Assembly: GCA_014338405.1 (NCBI GenBank)
Contig: JTDE01000127.1
Location: forward strand, 148,514 to 212,513
DNA length: 64,000 nt
Reading direction: 5' to 3'
From: Paragonimus skrjabini miyazakii
Taxonomy: Eukaryota; Platyhelminthes; Trematoda; Plagiorchiida; Troglotrematidae
A program made the translations under genes and the position numbers. This document shows, in pieces, positions 36,401-49,720 of this stretch (positions are counted from its first letter, which is position 1; the number at the start of each line of letters is the position of its first letter). The notes beneath the pieces are model-generated. The model saw only the letters and a program-made list of their open reading frames with translations. It was not told the DNA's origin and did not search any database.

Positions 36401-39400
36401 TACAAGTGCTCTTGAGCACTTCCGATTGATTGGGTTACTCGCAATTCGATTTTTCAAGTTGCTCATTTGCAACGAACGTGGTTACGGGCAGGTCACTTGC
36501 CATTAAATATGTAAAAGCTAAGTTGGACAATGTAATATTGCGCAGAATTCCAGCTCATTCGGTTTATAAACAAAACAGTGGGGTTTGTTTTCAGTATATT
36601 GCAGTGATGTGTTGATATGCAGCTCAAAAGGCGAAACTTGATTTGAGGATCCTATACGAGCACTAAATGGATGGAGAACTTTGTTGCATAAAGTTTAGAA
36701 TGTAACAGTAAGGCGCATCCTTCACGACGATGACTGATTTATTCAATACGTTGGAAGTGTTTTCCAGGTACGTATTGCAAGGTGAGAAAACGTAGGTTGC
36801 GAGATTATCAAATCAACTTTTAATCCCCAAAAATGAAAAAAATTATGAAACTACAAAGTTTTCAAATTCACCAGACTAAGAGCAAAATAAGTTCAACTGA
36901 AAGATCTGCATCAACATAAACTCGCCGTCGACGTTGGCTATTTCGTACAGGGGGCCGTTAGCATTTATTAGCAATGTTACGTGCGGTGAACTACTTTGAT
37001 AAGTGTAGATTTATACGCTCATCATCAAATCAAGCTAACGTCCAGTATTAAGTGGACGGTCGGGCATCCACGAATGTTTGACAGTCAAGTTCACGCTTGT
37101 GCTACTACAGTTCTTCTTCTGCCTACGCCAGCGATTTAATCAACAATCTCAAAATATGCCCACGAAAAGTTCACTGTACCTACTGATATCGCGCTCGCAA
37201 TTATGTATGAACGTTTGTAATTTATGAAGCGTTCTTGTCCTAAAATTTATACAGATTCTGTTGACCGAATTCAAGCTGGAGTAATCAGACAAAGCATCAC
37301 AATGCTATATATCTCATTTATAGGTGTGGTTATTCATTCAAACAAATAACCTGGTGGGAATAACAGCTGCAAATAACCTAATCACTTGGAGGTTTTAGTG
37401 ATTGAAACTATTTTGAGTTTGCTTGAGACCTGAAAACTCTAATAGCATGAGAGTGAGATAGCATTGTTTGATTTAGTAACGTTATTTGGGAAACTAGTTT
37501 ATTGAAATTGCGAATTTTAGGAGAATTGCGAAATGAGACCTAAATAAGAAAATTTACCTCAAAGGGCAAGTCGTGTCAATCGGAAACAACACTGTGCTAC
37601 ATGCTAAATATGCCAGCATCATAACCAAATAAAAAAGCCCATCATGCTTACGTTTACAATTCACCTTGAGATCCGGCTGACGCCGACCAACCGTAGTCCC
37701 AATACTAGAAATATCGACCGCAAAATCCATTTTGAAAGGGCTACTTTCGGCGCAACATAAACCAACTAAGTAGTGCATCCTGTGTTCTATCGCATCCAGG
37801 AAATTATCGGTTAGGGAACACCGAAATAAATATTTATCGTTAAGCCACTAAGTTCATTCAGTTACTTACAAATAACGCTTATATATATATGCACTAAAAG
37901 TTCCTGCTTCAAAAACATTTTGATAGCTATAAAAGAAATTCTGTTAGCCGGAAAGGCAACATATGCTAAGGAATTCCCCTCAACTATACAAGCTGCGTGA
38001 ATGTCAAGGTAACGTACAATTAACAGAAACATTGCTTATTTTTAGACTGACAACCCACCCAACCGCGTCAGTTATAGTGTTCATCAGTAGCCCCGAAAAC
38101 ATTTTTAACTATTATACTTTTGAGTAGGTCGTTAATTCAATCGTCAGCAATATAAATCTTATGAATATTTCTACAAATTAAGTACATCTTTCACCTGTGT
38201 AGTACAAATTACACTTGGGCTAAGTGTTCTGTGTTAAGTTTGAATGGTACGGCCGCTGATTAAGAAAAGCTGGTAGCTGTCCGAATACTCGTTTCTCAAC
38301 TGACGGTGATGTTGAGTTTAACGTGTGATGAGACCATCCATGTTTTCACTGATGTTTTAGCCCTAATACGTTGGTCTTGAAAACACTTCGTCTGAGTGTT
38401 TCGTCATAGAAGAAGACGCATTAAACGACAAAGTCGTCCCACTACATAAATTTATTCACCATAAAAAGAATATTTTGGTAGTTTCGCTTTAATCTTTTGT
38501 TGTTTCGTTGTGTGACAGAGGCCATAGATTCTGTTGTCAGTCGATGTCAGTTAGGATGAGGTATCTTCATGAAAACAGGCATAAAGATAACAGGCACATA
38601 ATGATTTGCTTCTCTCTGCTGTTACGCTCAAATAGGACCGCTCATTATTTACGGCCTTTAACCAGCAATCTAGTTAATAGCTAAAAATACGTTGCCAGCA
38701 ACAATATAACACGATTTCGATCGATATACATTGAACTATTGTGTCGTGGTCACCGACTATATGTATCTACCAGTTCAGTTATATGGTCAGGTGTGTATAT
38801 GCTAATTGTCTTTAACCGTATTCAGGTCGAACTTATTCTGTACTCAGCGTGGTTGACTATGCGTATCTTCCAGGCTCCAAGCGGCATAGATTTGCATACC
38901 ATTAGCAAGCTGCCAGAATGATGGTCATTTCTTGATCGGGCACAAGCATCAGCACATGTATGCATAAATGGGGTCAACGACGCGACCGAATGAGGCTCAG
39001 ATGTGAAATGTTTGGCGACCAAGTGTAAAGGTACGTGGTACTGAATGAACCAGAACAGAAGTGAAACTTAGGTTTCAAACTGCACAGTATAGAAGACACA
39101 GAAAAGTGAATAGATTGCACCACGTAACTCAGCGTATATCCAGTTGTCACTCAGGTTTATAGCTCAATTTTATGCACTTCTTCGAATTAACGTGAAATCA
39201 AATACGTTATTACTAATCAGTGCTTCATCAGTCTCTCACGGAAGACTTCACAGCAGCTATTCATTGTTAGACAAACGTGTGTGAAGTACATAAGGAGGTT
39301 ATTAAAGTCATGCTTTTTGGATTTAAAGTGGGCATTTTGAGGACACTGAGCCAGAGAATAAGGGACTTTTGGCATTCTAACAGTTCACTGATCTAATACG

Positions 39401-39890
39401 TTTCCAACCGTTACACAAATATAAACCGAACAAATAAGTAAGTCATACAATAAGTAAACTTGCCGAACCATTCACTAGTAACGCTGTTTTGTCGCCCGTT
39501 ACCTGTTAGAGACCTCCCATGGATTATTTGACGGATTCTACATGAGACAGTGGGGCGGGTGGTCAACGTAGTCCGAATATAACAGTTCAGAGCTCTTTGC
39601 GGGGTTTCGTTAAAGTAATACTGATACTTTTCTAACAATCCGTTTGTCACTGTCATTCAGGTTCGGCATCTATTCTGATACACCTCTTCCATACACAACG
39701 ATTCTCATTATGAAACAATTAGTTCCCTTCAGGAGTCTGAACAAAACAGTTACAATACGAAAACTGGTAGATGCAAACACTTCGTATTAACTCATCACTA
39801 CCAAATTGACAATAAAACGGGTAAGTTTTTTTATAGCAAACGGCTGGAGGGATGGATAATCAATAAGCGGATTTGGATAGGTCATTAAGT
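33464..39890. other. Long stretch without recognised genes
   Basis: No gene could be supported. The longest open stretch is 139 codons at 36087-36506 (+), without a domain. Bases 39411-39890 may include the 3' untranslated part of PLE3, but I could not define its end. A short TA run lies near 37878-37890. Confidence 0.4.
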
Positions 39891-40348
39891 CTAGGGAAGT
39901 GTTAAATTCACGAACAGCTGTCTCTGAACACAGAGAGCTGGCTTGAGTCGGCTAATCGCGACTGCTTTGGCAAACCTTAAGAAATTGGATTCGAATGACG
40001 TAACAGGATTCTGAGTGCACAGGATGGATCGATAACGTGACAAGTTGTCGGGACTTGTCTAGCGACTGATGAAACTGGCAGTTTACGTGTTTCAGCAACA
40101 TTGCTGTCCTCCGATAACACGGGCAAATGTTTTTTCATTCTGGAGTTTGAGCATCTCTCAGTTCTGCCTATGTGACTTTCCCCGCAGTTACAAATAAATT
40201 GGTAGACACAATGTGAAGTGGCACCGATAGGCTGATCTCCTTTTATTGAAGGCAATGGCAACTTCTGCGCCTGAGAAAGTACACGGAATTCAGCTCCATT
40301 GAACGTTCGCTTAGTTGAATTTCTCAAACATTGTGTCGGTTGCCGCAT
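39891..40348 (-). pseudogene. PLE3 GIY-YIG endonuclease domain
   Basis: In the same frame as the RT, after the TGA at 40370, comes LFKGDLI, then KRTFNGAEFRVLSQ (the linker, family wording ...R.FNAAEL...), then CVYQFICNCGESHIGRTERC and MKKHLPVL. The Cys pair (C.C) and the HIGRT segment correspond to the YIGRT half of the GIY-YIG signature, with His in place of Tyr. The annotated frame stops at 39977-39979. One frame over, KAVAISRLKPALCVQRQ continues the domain to a TAG at 39891-39893, so a frameshift sits near 39980. Role in the family: site nicking for target-primed insertion. Confidence 0.9.
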
Positions 40349-40459
40349 TATAAGATCACCCTTAAAGAGTCAACTCTGTATGGACTCTTTTTTTTCTACA
40401 ATGATCACCTGTTCGGGTGGTGCTCTTTGTTTACTGTGTCTATCTATGAACCTTCTGGG

Positions 40460-41392
40460 TTAATCATTTGATTGTAGGACAGAAGTAATCAGGTCTAGTT
40501 CTTCTGCAAGACTGTCGTACGTACAGGTTCGTCTTGCCCGTGTGACCAGAGTATTCATTGGTGTTCGTTTATGTTGGACCGGTGTGAAGCTGCTGAAGGT
40601 TAAGTATTGACCGGACCACGTGGATTTCCTATAGACAGTTCTTCTAATCGAGCGGTCTTCTCGGCGACATAAAAGTATGTCTAAAAATGGTAGCCAGTGG
40701 TTACCCTCAAATTCACAAATAGCCTTCAGATTAGACTGACCAGTCTTTAGACGTTGAACCGGATTATCTATCATCTGTTTAGATCGACATAATATCAATG
40801 TGTCGTCGACGTAACGCTTGTAGTATGACAAACTTGCTATCTCCATAGCTAGCTGCTGCTCAACTTTTACCATGAAACAGTCTGTCAAGATGGGACCTAG
40901 TGGACTTCCCATGGCCACCCCACCTATTTGACAGTAGGAATACCGCAGAAAACAAAAACTGACATTCTCAGTAAACAGCAACAAACTCTCCTTCAGCATA
41001 TTGGTTGGTAGTGCCAATATAACCCGATTCGCTCCGACGACCTCACAAATATAATCAATCGTTTCGTATAGCGGAACGTTTGTGAACAATGACTGAACGT
41101 ATACAGAGCACATCAGTTCATCATCAAAACTGATTGTGCCCAAGTCACTGACCAGTTCAAAAGAATGCTTAATGGGATGTGCGTGAAACTTTTGTTTTAG
41201 TGGAGATAGAATGGCGATTAACCAACGCGCCATCTTATGGTATGGGGAGTTTCTCACTGACAAAATTGTCCGAAGCGACATCCCAGACTTGTGCGTCTTT
41301 GACAGGATGTACAGCTGGTGTGTTGACGATCTACATGGTTTGTGGTGTTGGGTTGTTGAAAAATGGCACTGACGGTGGTCTCTGAGGCGCAA
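40460..41392 (-). pseudogene. PLE3 reverse transcriptase domain
   Basis: An open frame of 310 codons covers the RT from the fingers (LYILSKTHKSGMSLRTILSV, residues 27-46) to the thumb (KRTPMNTLVTRARRTCTYDS). Motif B is GGVAMGSPLGPILTD (residues 157-171). Motif C is YKRYVDDTLIL with YVDD at bases 40802-40813. The conserved RK.TW.GQY segment is intact as RKSTWSGQY. Motif A reads CSVYVQSLFTNVP where the family has SFDV.SLFTNVP: the catalytic Asp is Tyr (codon 41099-41101). The frame is therefore long but the enzyme should be inactive. The first open codon is TTG; similarity continues upstream past a TGA, so this is not the natural start. Confidence 0.92.
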
Positions 41393-41430
41393 AATCGTGT
41401 TTAGCTCTGATCAGATGGACGAATTTCGTC

Positions 41431-43930
41431 ATGCCACAAACAACAAACGGAATAATCTGGCAAACTATTTTGTTATCTACTGACGTAAAGTCATTCGTTT
41501 TTAAGAAACAAAACCAAAGTTAATCTCTGGTTGTTTACTGAAAAATGGGCAGTTTCTCAAACCTTCATCCACATGCATTCTTCTCTTATTTCTCTCCATT
41601 GCTAAACTGATATACGTGATCCTGACGTGCCTATTCTGATCTTCGTCTTGTCAATCCGGAATTTTCAACTATTAGTTTTTAGCTTATCCCGCAAGCTCAT
41701 CCACTTCAACTAAACTGATTCAACAAAAAATTCGTTTCCGTTTTCATTGGTATACGTTTTATTCATGAGAAATACCCGCCATCTACCCCAAAGTTGTCGT
41801 CTGATGTTTGTCAGTTACATTTAAGGAAGGAAGATGACCATCAATTATAGCAAAATTAAGTTTGATGGCGCATTGCTGCTAAAATGATACCTCGGCAAAA
41901 TTTTCCACCTGATCACCAGGTCTATTTCATCTATCCATTAATGGACCTAAGGCTCATTTGGACGAAAACACTCCAAATCAGGTCCTTCTTCTCCGATCGG
42001 TAAAATTCTGTTTTACTTTTTAACCAAGTAATTGAATTACCGCACGAATTGCTTCGAGGCAATCAAACGCAAATGACTATACAGACTTAGCTGCGTGTCT
42101 AGTGCCGATCGCATGCACATAAACGCATGCATACACATACTCAATAGGCTCTCAGGTTAACGAGATTATTCTCATCCATTGCAACAAGCTATTATTGATT
42201 ATCACAGAGGATACCAACTCTTGACCAGTGTCGTTACTTGGTACTTTGCTTTTCGGGGATTAAATTTTTTATGTGCTGCCGTCATCAGATTATTCATTTC
42301 GGCATATGTATTTGGAACAGCTATTAAAATATGATTTGGTAACCTGTCCACAGAAATGTTATTTTTTATTCAAACCAAATCGGTAGAGATATATTTTAAC
42401 TGTATGACTTCCACGCATGAACTGCAATTTTGAGCTTGCTAGAAATATGAACAGAACTTCGTTTCCATTTACCTCAGCTTTCTTACTCAGATAAAATTGT
42501 TGGAAGTTCTAGTTATGTGTATGAAGCAACTTCGTGCGGTGTTACGAAAGCTACGTGGATAAATGCTAGCAATCTGCGAAACAGACACCAAACTTGTAAG
42601 TTAATTAGAAAAATTTTTCCCAAGCTCAGTGCTATGGAATGACATAAACGAGATGGTGAGTTTTTGTGTCAAACCGGTCGCTCCTAAGATCCGATTAGCT
42701 GGACGTATTTTTCGAATCACGGTGACAATAGTGAACATGTCGCTCACAGATCTAAAACACTTCTTTAGTCAGTGTTATACCGTGCACCTATTGATGACGT
42801 GACTGCTACAAATACTATCGTCATTAGGGGAAAAACTGCAGTGTTGTACATGTTCTGGCAGGCAAAATACATTCAAAACTTATCGGAACAACTCGGTGTT
42901 GGCGTACATGTGTGCACGAAAGTGAACCACAGCATTTCATGTAAGGCAGAAACTGGATGTAATTTGCAACCTTTGGCGCAGTAACTGGTTTGTCACTTTA
43001 CTCTACTAAAGCACCATCTGTATTACCATTTGGATGTGTCAGAGTGCCTACCCCATAAGAGCCCGATTATGCCTGGAGGTGTCAAATTAATACTATCTGG
43101 ACAGAAACAGCATTTTAGTCGGCATTGCAAACCTGGCATTAGTTAATGCACTACGCATACTCTCAGTGGATTAGTTTATGCTAAACATAGTTGAAATTTT
43201 GTATTCTGAAAAGTTTTATTCTTAGCCTGGGTTGTGGTAATTTCCATATGCGTGATTCCACATAAAATATCTATAACCGTTTGCATTCCATTATCGTGGA
43301 TACAAGAAAAGTGGCTGCGGTATAACAATTTCTTCTGTGTGAGTACGCTTACGATTTGCGATTAAGGGTATGATTTAACACTAAAATTGTCAAATAGTCA
43401 TTCTAACTATTTTAAATTTTTGGAAAAGCATGTCACTTCTACTGCATCGTTATGACTTTAAACTTCAGTAAAGTATCTCGATGATGGGGAGCCAACTCGG
43501 CTTCTCAAGTGGATTCATTTAGGTTGATTAGTTTACACATTACAACGCACCGTGTCTACTTATTCCTCAGTGACAAAGAGTTACCTCGACATTTTTATCC
43601 TGAAGGTCTCTATAATCCACAATGTCTAGCCTTAGCATACGTAACTGGATCACTAATAAATAATCTAATCTAATAAGTACTCCAAAATATACAACTGGAC
43701 GAAGCGGTGGGAGAACGAGAAAGATAAAACCATATGGTATCTTACTTTGTCATCAACGTCTGGTGTGTGCTCGACTTAATTAACGACGATCAACATGGTC
43801 ACTAACAAAGGTCACGTGATTCGACTTGGCAAAGCGCTGAACCTTAAAGATAACCTTCAACAATTTGTAGACTATTTACAAAATCGAAGGTTGCTCATCA
43901 CTAGCACCCTCATGTCAACAACTCAGACGG
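41431..43930. other. Intergenic DNA, nothing recognised
   Basis: No gene or element was recognised. The ORF at 42772-42984 has no domain. Confidence 0.5.
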
Positions 43931-44030
43931 NNNNNNNNNNNNNNNNNNNNNNNNNNNNNNNNNNNNNNNNNNNNNNNNNNNNNNNNNNNNNNNNNNNNNN
44001 NNNNNNNNNNNNNNNNNNNNNNNNNNNNNN
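43931..44030. other. Assembly gap of 100 N
   Basis: Exactly 100 N bases separate two sequenced blocks. A round 100 is the usual placeholder for a gap of unknown size, so distances across it should not be trusted and the two flanks may not be truly adjacent. Confidence 0.99.
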
Positions 44031-45675
44031 TTGCACTTTGGACGTAATATGGCCCCGCAATTTTATTTCGAATCTCAATTTCCAAGGAAAAAATAAGTAA
44101 ACAAGCAGATCTAATGCACACATAACATCAAAACAGAGGAAAAAGGACCGATTCATCTCAAATGACAATATGAATTTTTGTAGCATTCACACGCTGGATT
44201 GACATACATGTCAGTAGGAACACCAAAACAGCGTGGTTTACTGAAATTTGCTGTGTGCGTAAGTTACTGTGAGCTATAAAACTGAAAAATTACCTAAATC
44301 TGTAATAGCTCCTTCTGTTGTGTAACGAAGCAACTGAACAGAAAAAACAGCTCTGAGTGTGCCTGTTGTACGTTCATTCTGCGATCTGAACAACTTCGCT
44401 GCTGACAACTTTGGAAAAGTACTCAAGATTTGCAGTAAATTACGCCTCCTCTACGGTGGTTTGCGGTGATTTAAAACGACTGACTTGATACGAATTCTGT
44501 TTTCTTTTGTCTGTTGACAGAAATTGCTTAGCGTACACTAGGTTCAGAATAAATTTAAGATGATCCTGACAAACGTATTCAAAAAATAACATGGATCGAC
44601 GGTTGGAGGGAAAAAATATGGTAATGAAAACACAGTCAATATCGAACGAGTAAATATCAAAACCTGACAAGCACTTAGTGCCATTTCCGTAAAATAATAT
44701 TTCGTAGACTTTACTGGTTTATTCGAGGAAGAAAGTGAGCGTTTCAGAATGCCAGCCTTTTAAATAAAATCGTTGTAACGAAAAAGTCTTCTAAATGGAT
44801 TGCTTTGTTAAACCATTTTTTGGTTGCAATTTGCTCCAATTGATATAATCTACTGGGAATTTAACACATAAGTTTTCGCCGTAGGAATTTTGGTCGGTCA
44901 AGATAGACAGACTGATTATAATACTGTTTTGCTTATTGTTAATTACGTGATCTATTTTTGTTCACACCTATGCAGCTTTTTACTATTCACAGTTTCGCCT
45001 GGCAATTTAAGTAACTCTAGACTCAAACGCCTATCCATCCGTTCAGTAGCGTATGGGCGCCCAGCGAAAATTATCTCATTCAGAGCATAGTGCATCCCTA
45101 GTAGAGTAATAGTTCCAAACACATTTCTACTGTTTATACAGCATGAAACCTTCTCAGATGTCCACTTGTCCCCACTATTCCAATAGTGCCTATTTTCCCA
45201 CAGTCCGCCGACTGCTTTGAATGTATGTAACGTTGTCGATTTTTCTAAGAGTTTCTCTAAATTTCAGAACAATATTTTATGGAAATTTACATAAATAGTT
45301 GCCGCCTTGACCAATAACTAGCGCGTCAAAATCATAAGCTAATTAATAGACTATTCTGGAAGGCAAAGTTCTGTCTTTCTAGTAATGACCTGATGATGAA
45401 ACATTCATATTTTTTACCCCAACGCTTTCTTCAGTGTAACTCCTTCTTTTCAGTTTTATTATACTAAATTCACATTTTCCGTGATTGTAAACTTTTCAAA
45501 ACCTTCTCATAGATGTTTAATGAATATACTCCATGAGAACACATTTTCTATGCTGTTGGTAAGCTATGACATTTGCTTACGACGCAGAGGTAGTTTATTG
45601 TATGAGTTTACATCAAGTATCTGTTCGTTTGTTTGTTGCATAATAGTGGTCACGCTTAAACGTACTTCTGATTAG
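44031..45675. other. Intergenic DNA, nothing recognised
   Basis: Short ORFs on both strands, none with a recognisable domain. Confidence 0.5.
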
Positions 45676-45801
45676 TCGTATGCAAATCCGGAGGCACCAT
45701 CTGGTTTGTCAACCGGCACTACCTTTGTTTGGTATGCTGGAACGTTGTGTCAGAATCTCATCTTAAGCTCCGGCATCCTCACGCATCTTAGTTACTTCGA
45801 A
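45676..45801 (-). pseudogene. Possible Gypsy-like RT scrap
   Basis: On the minus strand one frame reads EVTKMREDAGA, a stop, then DEILTQRSS. The next frame continues AYQTKVVPVDKPDGASGFAYD before another stop. This resembles the start of a Gypsy RT (E...M...G.I..S.S.......V.VKKPDG..R.C.DYR). The fragment is about 40 codons with one frameshift and two stops. The rest of the RT is not recognisable on either side. It could be chance. Confidence 0.38.
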
Positions 45802-48800
45802 GCACACAGGCAAGCTTACTCACACAGTCTACCTGAATCCTATATTGTTGATGCGCACCGACGCAGATGATTGATCGAAGCTGTTCGCGTGTCACTCCGT
45901 AGGAAATTGTTAATTAGCTAGTATACCAAAGTCGTTATCACCCTGCCACAATCCTAATTGGAAAGGCTGTCTTTGAAAAGACAACACTTCGTGTACACGT
46001 ACGTCAGTGGTAGTGATGTTGACTGTCAAAAGCAGAAAAGCGTTGCGTATCCATGATTCTAGTCGACAATTTGTCAGTGAAGTATGCAACATTATTTTTA
46101 TGAGGTAGGATGAACTTTGTGTCAGTTTGTTGCATTGCTTACATTATTCCGTTATCTGGTCTGTAGTCAACCAACTTATGTTCTTGTCTATAGTGGTTAT
46201 AACTGAAATCCCTGAGGGACGAAGCGAAGTTTTTCCCGCAATTCTATCCAACCGAATGATTAAATTACAATACTTTAGGTTTAATTTTTTAATGTGTTAC
46301 AGATTTCAGCAGCATACTCAACTTACACATTCAGCATGTGTTTCTTGTGAACATAAATGGTAAAAGTAAGGGTCGCTCCGGTTTTTCTCCTAAATTTCAC
46401 AACCTACCCTTATTCTAACCATTCAAACCGGAAAACTTTTATGACCTTCGTCAGCTGCCTGCTTCCGGCTTCGCCATATGCGCGTGTACGGTTCTCAACC
46501 ATTTATAGGTGTCAGACTGGTAGTTGTTGACAGGAACATCCCACAAGTCCACACAAACTGCCATCATTTTTGTTCAGGCAATAAATGTCACAATACTGAT
46601 GACTCAAATTGGTTTGTCGTGTTCATTTAGAGTTGCTCCAGAATACTACATTCCAAATCAATAGTCCAAATGAAGAGATGCGTTACAATCGAACTGTTAA
46701 AAGATATTCTAGCTTCATCAAATATAGAACAATTCAGTGAACATATTTCTGTTTTCAATTCCACCTCAGTTGTCTTTTGTACAAAGGACGGTAGCGCGTT
46801 TTGCAGTCAATCAGGCAAAAGCATTTATATTAAACGTTTGATCAAATTAGATTATGCTGTGATGGTTGCCTTTCCGCACGCCTAGTGTGTAAACGGTTTT
46901 ACAGTTGGTCAGACTCATTGGTTAAAGATAAATCAATGGTTAACTAAAACTACGGGCATCTTGTCAAGAAGCTGTGCATTTACCCTTGATTGTTGATCTA
47001 CTAAATGTCATAAAAGATGATGAGGCTGGCAGCATGGCTGGCATCGACTTTGTGACTCATTTAGTTATGGTTCTCCTGGGTCAAACTTAGATGAGCTGAC
47101 CATGACGTCCGCATTCCTTGTCACACTATACCCTTTAATCTCCAGAAAGTCTCGATATGACATTCTTACTTGTGTCGACGTCGGGTTAAGATAGCCCAAA
47201 TGCTGTATATCTCCAGAATAGTTCAAACCACGATAATAAGGCAGTCGGGAGGGAACAGACTTCCCCTACCGATCTGCCATCAATGCACAAATGCCTACAC
47301 TAATGGACACTAACGAAGTCCATCCGGCAGCCATCAAAGGGTAAAAGAAGTTGAATAATAGCGAGTTAGTAAATAGCAGAAATGTTACTCAGCCGGAATA
47401 AAGCTTTCTTGTTGGCGAACATTGACATGCTTCAGATGCGTATAGTGCGCGATCGTTCAAGGGTCCCAGTACAGATGTCTGCTAGTTTTGCTACTTATGA
47501 GCAGCGTCTACCCAGAAGCACTAATACATATCATGTGGTTCGAATGAGTCTACGAATATGGTTGCAGGAGCATTTGTGAGTCCACCATCAAATGAAAATT
47601 GACCTTGAGATATACAAAACAACACCGTAAGATACATTTACACTTAAGGCAGCCAAACCGAATAGGTATGCGTTGGATCATCAGATATGTTTACAAAGCT
47701 CGCCAATTTACTCATATAATGGAATATTTCGCCTGCGTGAGATTAACCACAGAACATGTAGTTGGAGAGATCTGAAGGTGACCCCGAATGTTGAGCACGT
47801 TAAAGTTTATTCATTTTATGCATTCGCCACAACATTGGTCAGTACACCAGCTATCATCTGAATGCCTTTCACCGATCAATCTCAAGTAGGTGTGAATTAT
47901 GGAGACCCTCAGGTATGTTATGACATGTACTCGGAAGAAAGTACCATACATCTTAGAAAGGAGTGGTGCTTTATTGTTCGCTGAAATGCAACTCAACTGT
48001 CATGGTGAATGGGGGGATGCCAGTCAACAGTGCATCCACTTTTTTATTGATCCATGTATATGAACTGCAAACCCGGTCGATCGTGCGGGATAGTCCCCAC
48101 CTCAAACTCAAGAAGAAAAAAGGCTTTGTATCGAATAATGAAGATACTCTTCATCGGGAAACACATTTAACTGAAATATAACAATATGTTCTGATGGCAG
48201 AGGACGTGTAGTGCATGGACAAATGAAGGGTGGCGTTGGTTGTGTTGAAAGGAATCCCTGCTACCACGATTCAAGATAGAGTATTGCATGACTGACGTCA
48301 GTTTGGTGACGGTGCATTAGTGGCCTTGGGAGCTTGTACAACGAAAAGAGAGCGATAATTGTGTTTACTGGATGAAAAACAAAATCAGTAATATCATGAA
48401 CTTAGCGTTAATGATAGTTCTTAATATCTTTTGACTCAACGTCTACAGAATAGGGAAAGCTCCTACAGAGTAGGTGTTCATCGCACACAGGTGAGGTTAC
48501 AATAGCGTGTGTTACATAGCAGAACATTGGTATAACGATTGACTTATGCATAGTCAGAATCCAAATTCAGCGCAGAGACCTTTGTTTTTGTTAACTTGAC
48601 ACGTGTACAAAAATGGGCTAACGTAGATAGCAAACCTGGAAAAATGTGATGCGGTTAAATAGGCTTTTACGGATATTTTGCAATCGAGTTCGCACCCCTT
48701 CGCTAGCAGCTTCTAGAATTCCTCAAGAAATCTGGAAGTCACACCTTATTTTTGGAACACCACAAACCACTTCAACTTAAATTGTCAATGTAATTGTGGG

Positions 48801-49623
48801 ACGGACAAACTTTTCACAGTTACACCTAACTGGGTTGATTCTCATTTGTTAACACCAACGGCTTTGTGAGACTGTGTTTATTCTGAACTTGCAGGTGCGC
48901 ACAAAAACGAATCCTATTCATCAGTAGGCACAGTGTGAGAAAGTATAGGATGCCCATATATACATATACAGCATCGTGTTATAAAGTGAAATGATGCACT
49001 CTTTTAGAAAGGCTTATCATGTTTCGAAAAAAAATTATAGCCTACAGTGTTTTGTTCTGGAAAATTAGATTTTTCCTGTTGACCGAAGCTAGTTGCACTG
49101 TTGTAGCTAGTTTCCTATCTGTAAACGATAGGGTATGTGATTGAACCGAAGGAAAAATTCAAATAACAACTTATACAAGACTTGATGCCCTATAAACAGC
49201 CTTTATTTCGTTGTATTTGTGCTTGTGAAGCTATTACCGAAATGCTCGAGCATAGTTCAGATTCGCCTCCGTTTGCATGTATGTAGTTTTAGTAGTGTTA
49301 AATATTTTGTCTGTTGTACTCGCGTTGATGAAGGAACACTTTCTCAACTTACACCACCGTCCTTTGACCCAGCTACATCATTAAAAAACAAATCTTTTTA
49401 GCCACATACCTTCTGAAAGTTGTTTTCTCAAAGACACAAGCTGATAAAATTGTGGGCCAGCAAATTCCGACCGTTTGTCACAAAAACACTAAGTCAAACA
49501 GTTTTGTAACCAGCTATAACACTAGAAGTGCTAAAATCTCGCAATCTTTAGTTTTCGTTATAGTGTTCACGCCACATATTTTTCGGTCAATTTTGTGACT
49601 TTTGGTTCCCACACCTTTACTTG
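45802..49623. other. Intergenic DNA, nothing recognised
   Basis: No gene or element could be supported. A segment near 47230-47340 has a faint LINE-like reading in one frame but nothing to confirm it. Confidence 0.45.
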
Positions 49624-49720
49624 GGTGACCTAGCAGGCAGACTGTACTATGTGTTCCATGGTAAACCCAGGTTCTATACCCAATACTCACAAAATGGACG
49701 AACTTAGTAGAACTGACATC
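49624..49720 (+). mobile_element. Possible SINE copy I, tRNA-like head
   Basis: GTGACCTAGCAGGCAGACTG is A-box-like, and GTTCTATAC at 49671-49679 fits a B box. They are followed by CAATACT, then CACAAAATGGACGAACTTAG, which resembles the second half of the hammerhead module (GGACGAAAC) after a deletion of the CTGACGA box. No tail was matched. The assignment is tentative. Confidence 0.33.

Larger units (their letters stand above)
39891..41430 (-). mobile_element. PLE3: Penelope-like element, RT plus GIY-YIG
   Basis: This is the best preserved element in the window. From about 41430 leftward one frame runs through the RT (40460-41392), a linker and the GIY-YIG domain (39980-40348). It is interrupted only by stops TAA at 40460-40462 and TGA at 40370-40372, plus a further TGA upstream near 41414. 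Near 39977 a frameshift leads to the true C-terminus, reading KAVAISRLKPALCVQ and ending at a stop at 39891-39893. Order and spacing match canonical endonuclease-bearing PLEs. The N-terminal extension is missing, so the copy is 5'-truncated. Motif A has lost its catalytic Asp (see the RT entry), so it cannot move by itself. Confidence 0.93.

Noticed and set aside
36087..36506. 139-codon open frame on the plus strand
   Set aside because: No recognisable family; composition looks like translated non-coding DNA.
45385..45410. CTGATGATGAAAC, both hammerhead boxes adjacent
   Set aside because: There is no room for stem II and no complementary stem I; chance juxtaposition.
46596..46625. ATACTGATGACTC...TTTGTCGTG, hammerhead-like
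   Set aside because: CTGATGA and a GTC are present but stem II does not pair and there is no GAAA box, tRNA head or SINE tail.
47230..47345. Faint LINE-like reading in one plus frame
   Set aside because: Only a handful of residues fit; no flanking RT motifs.
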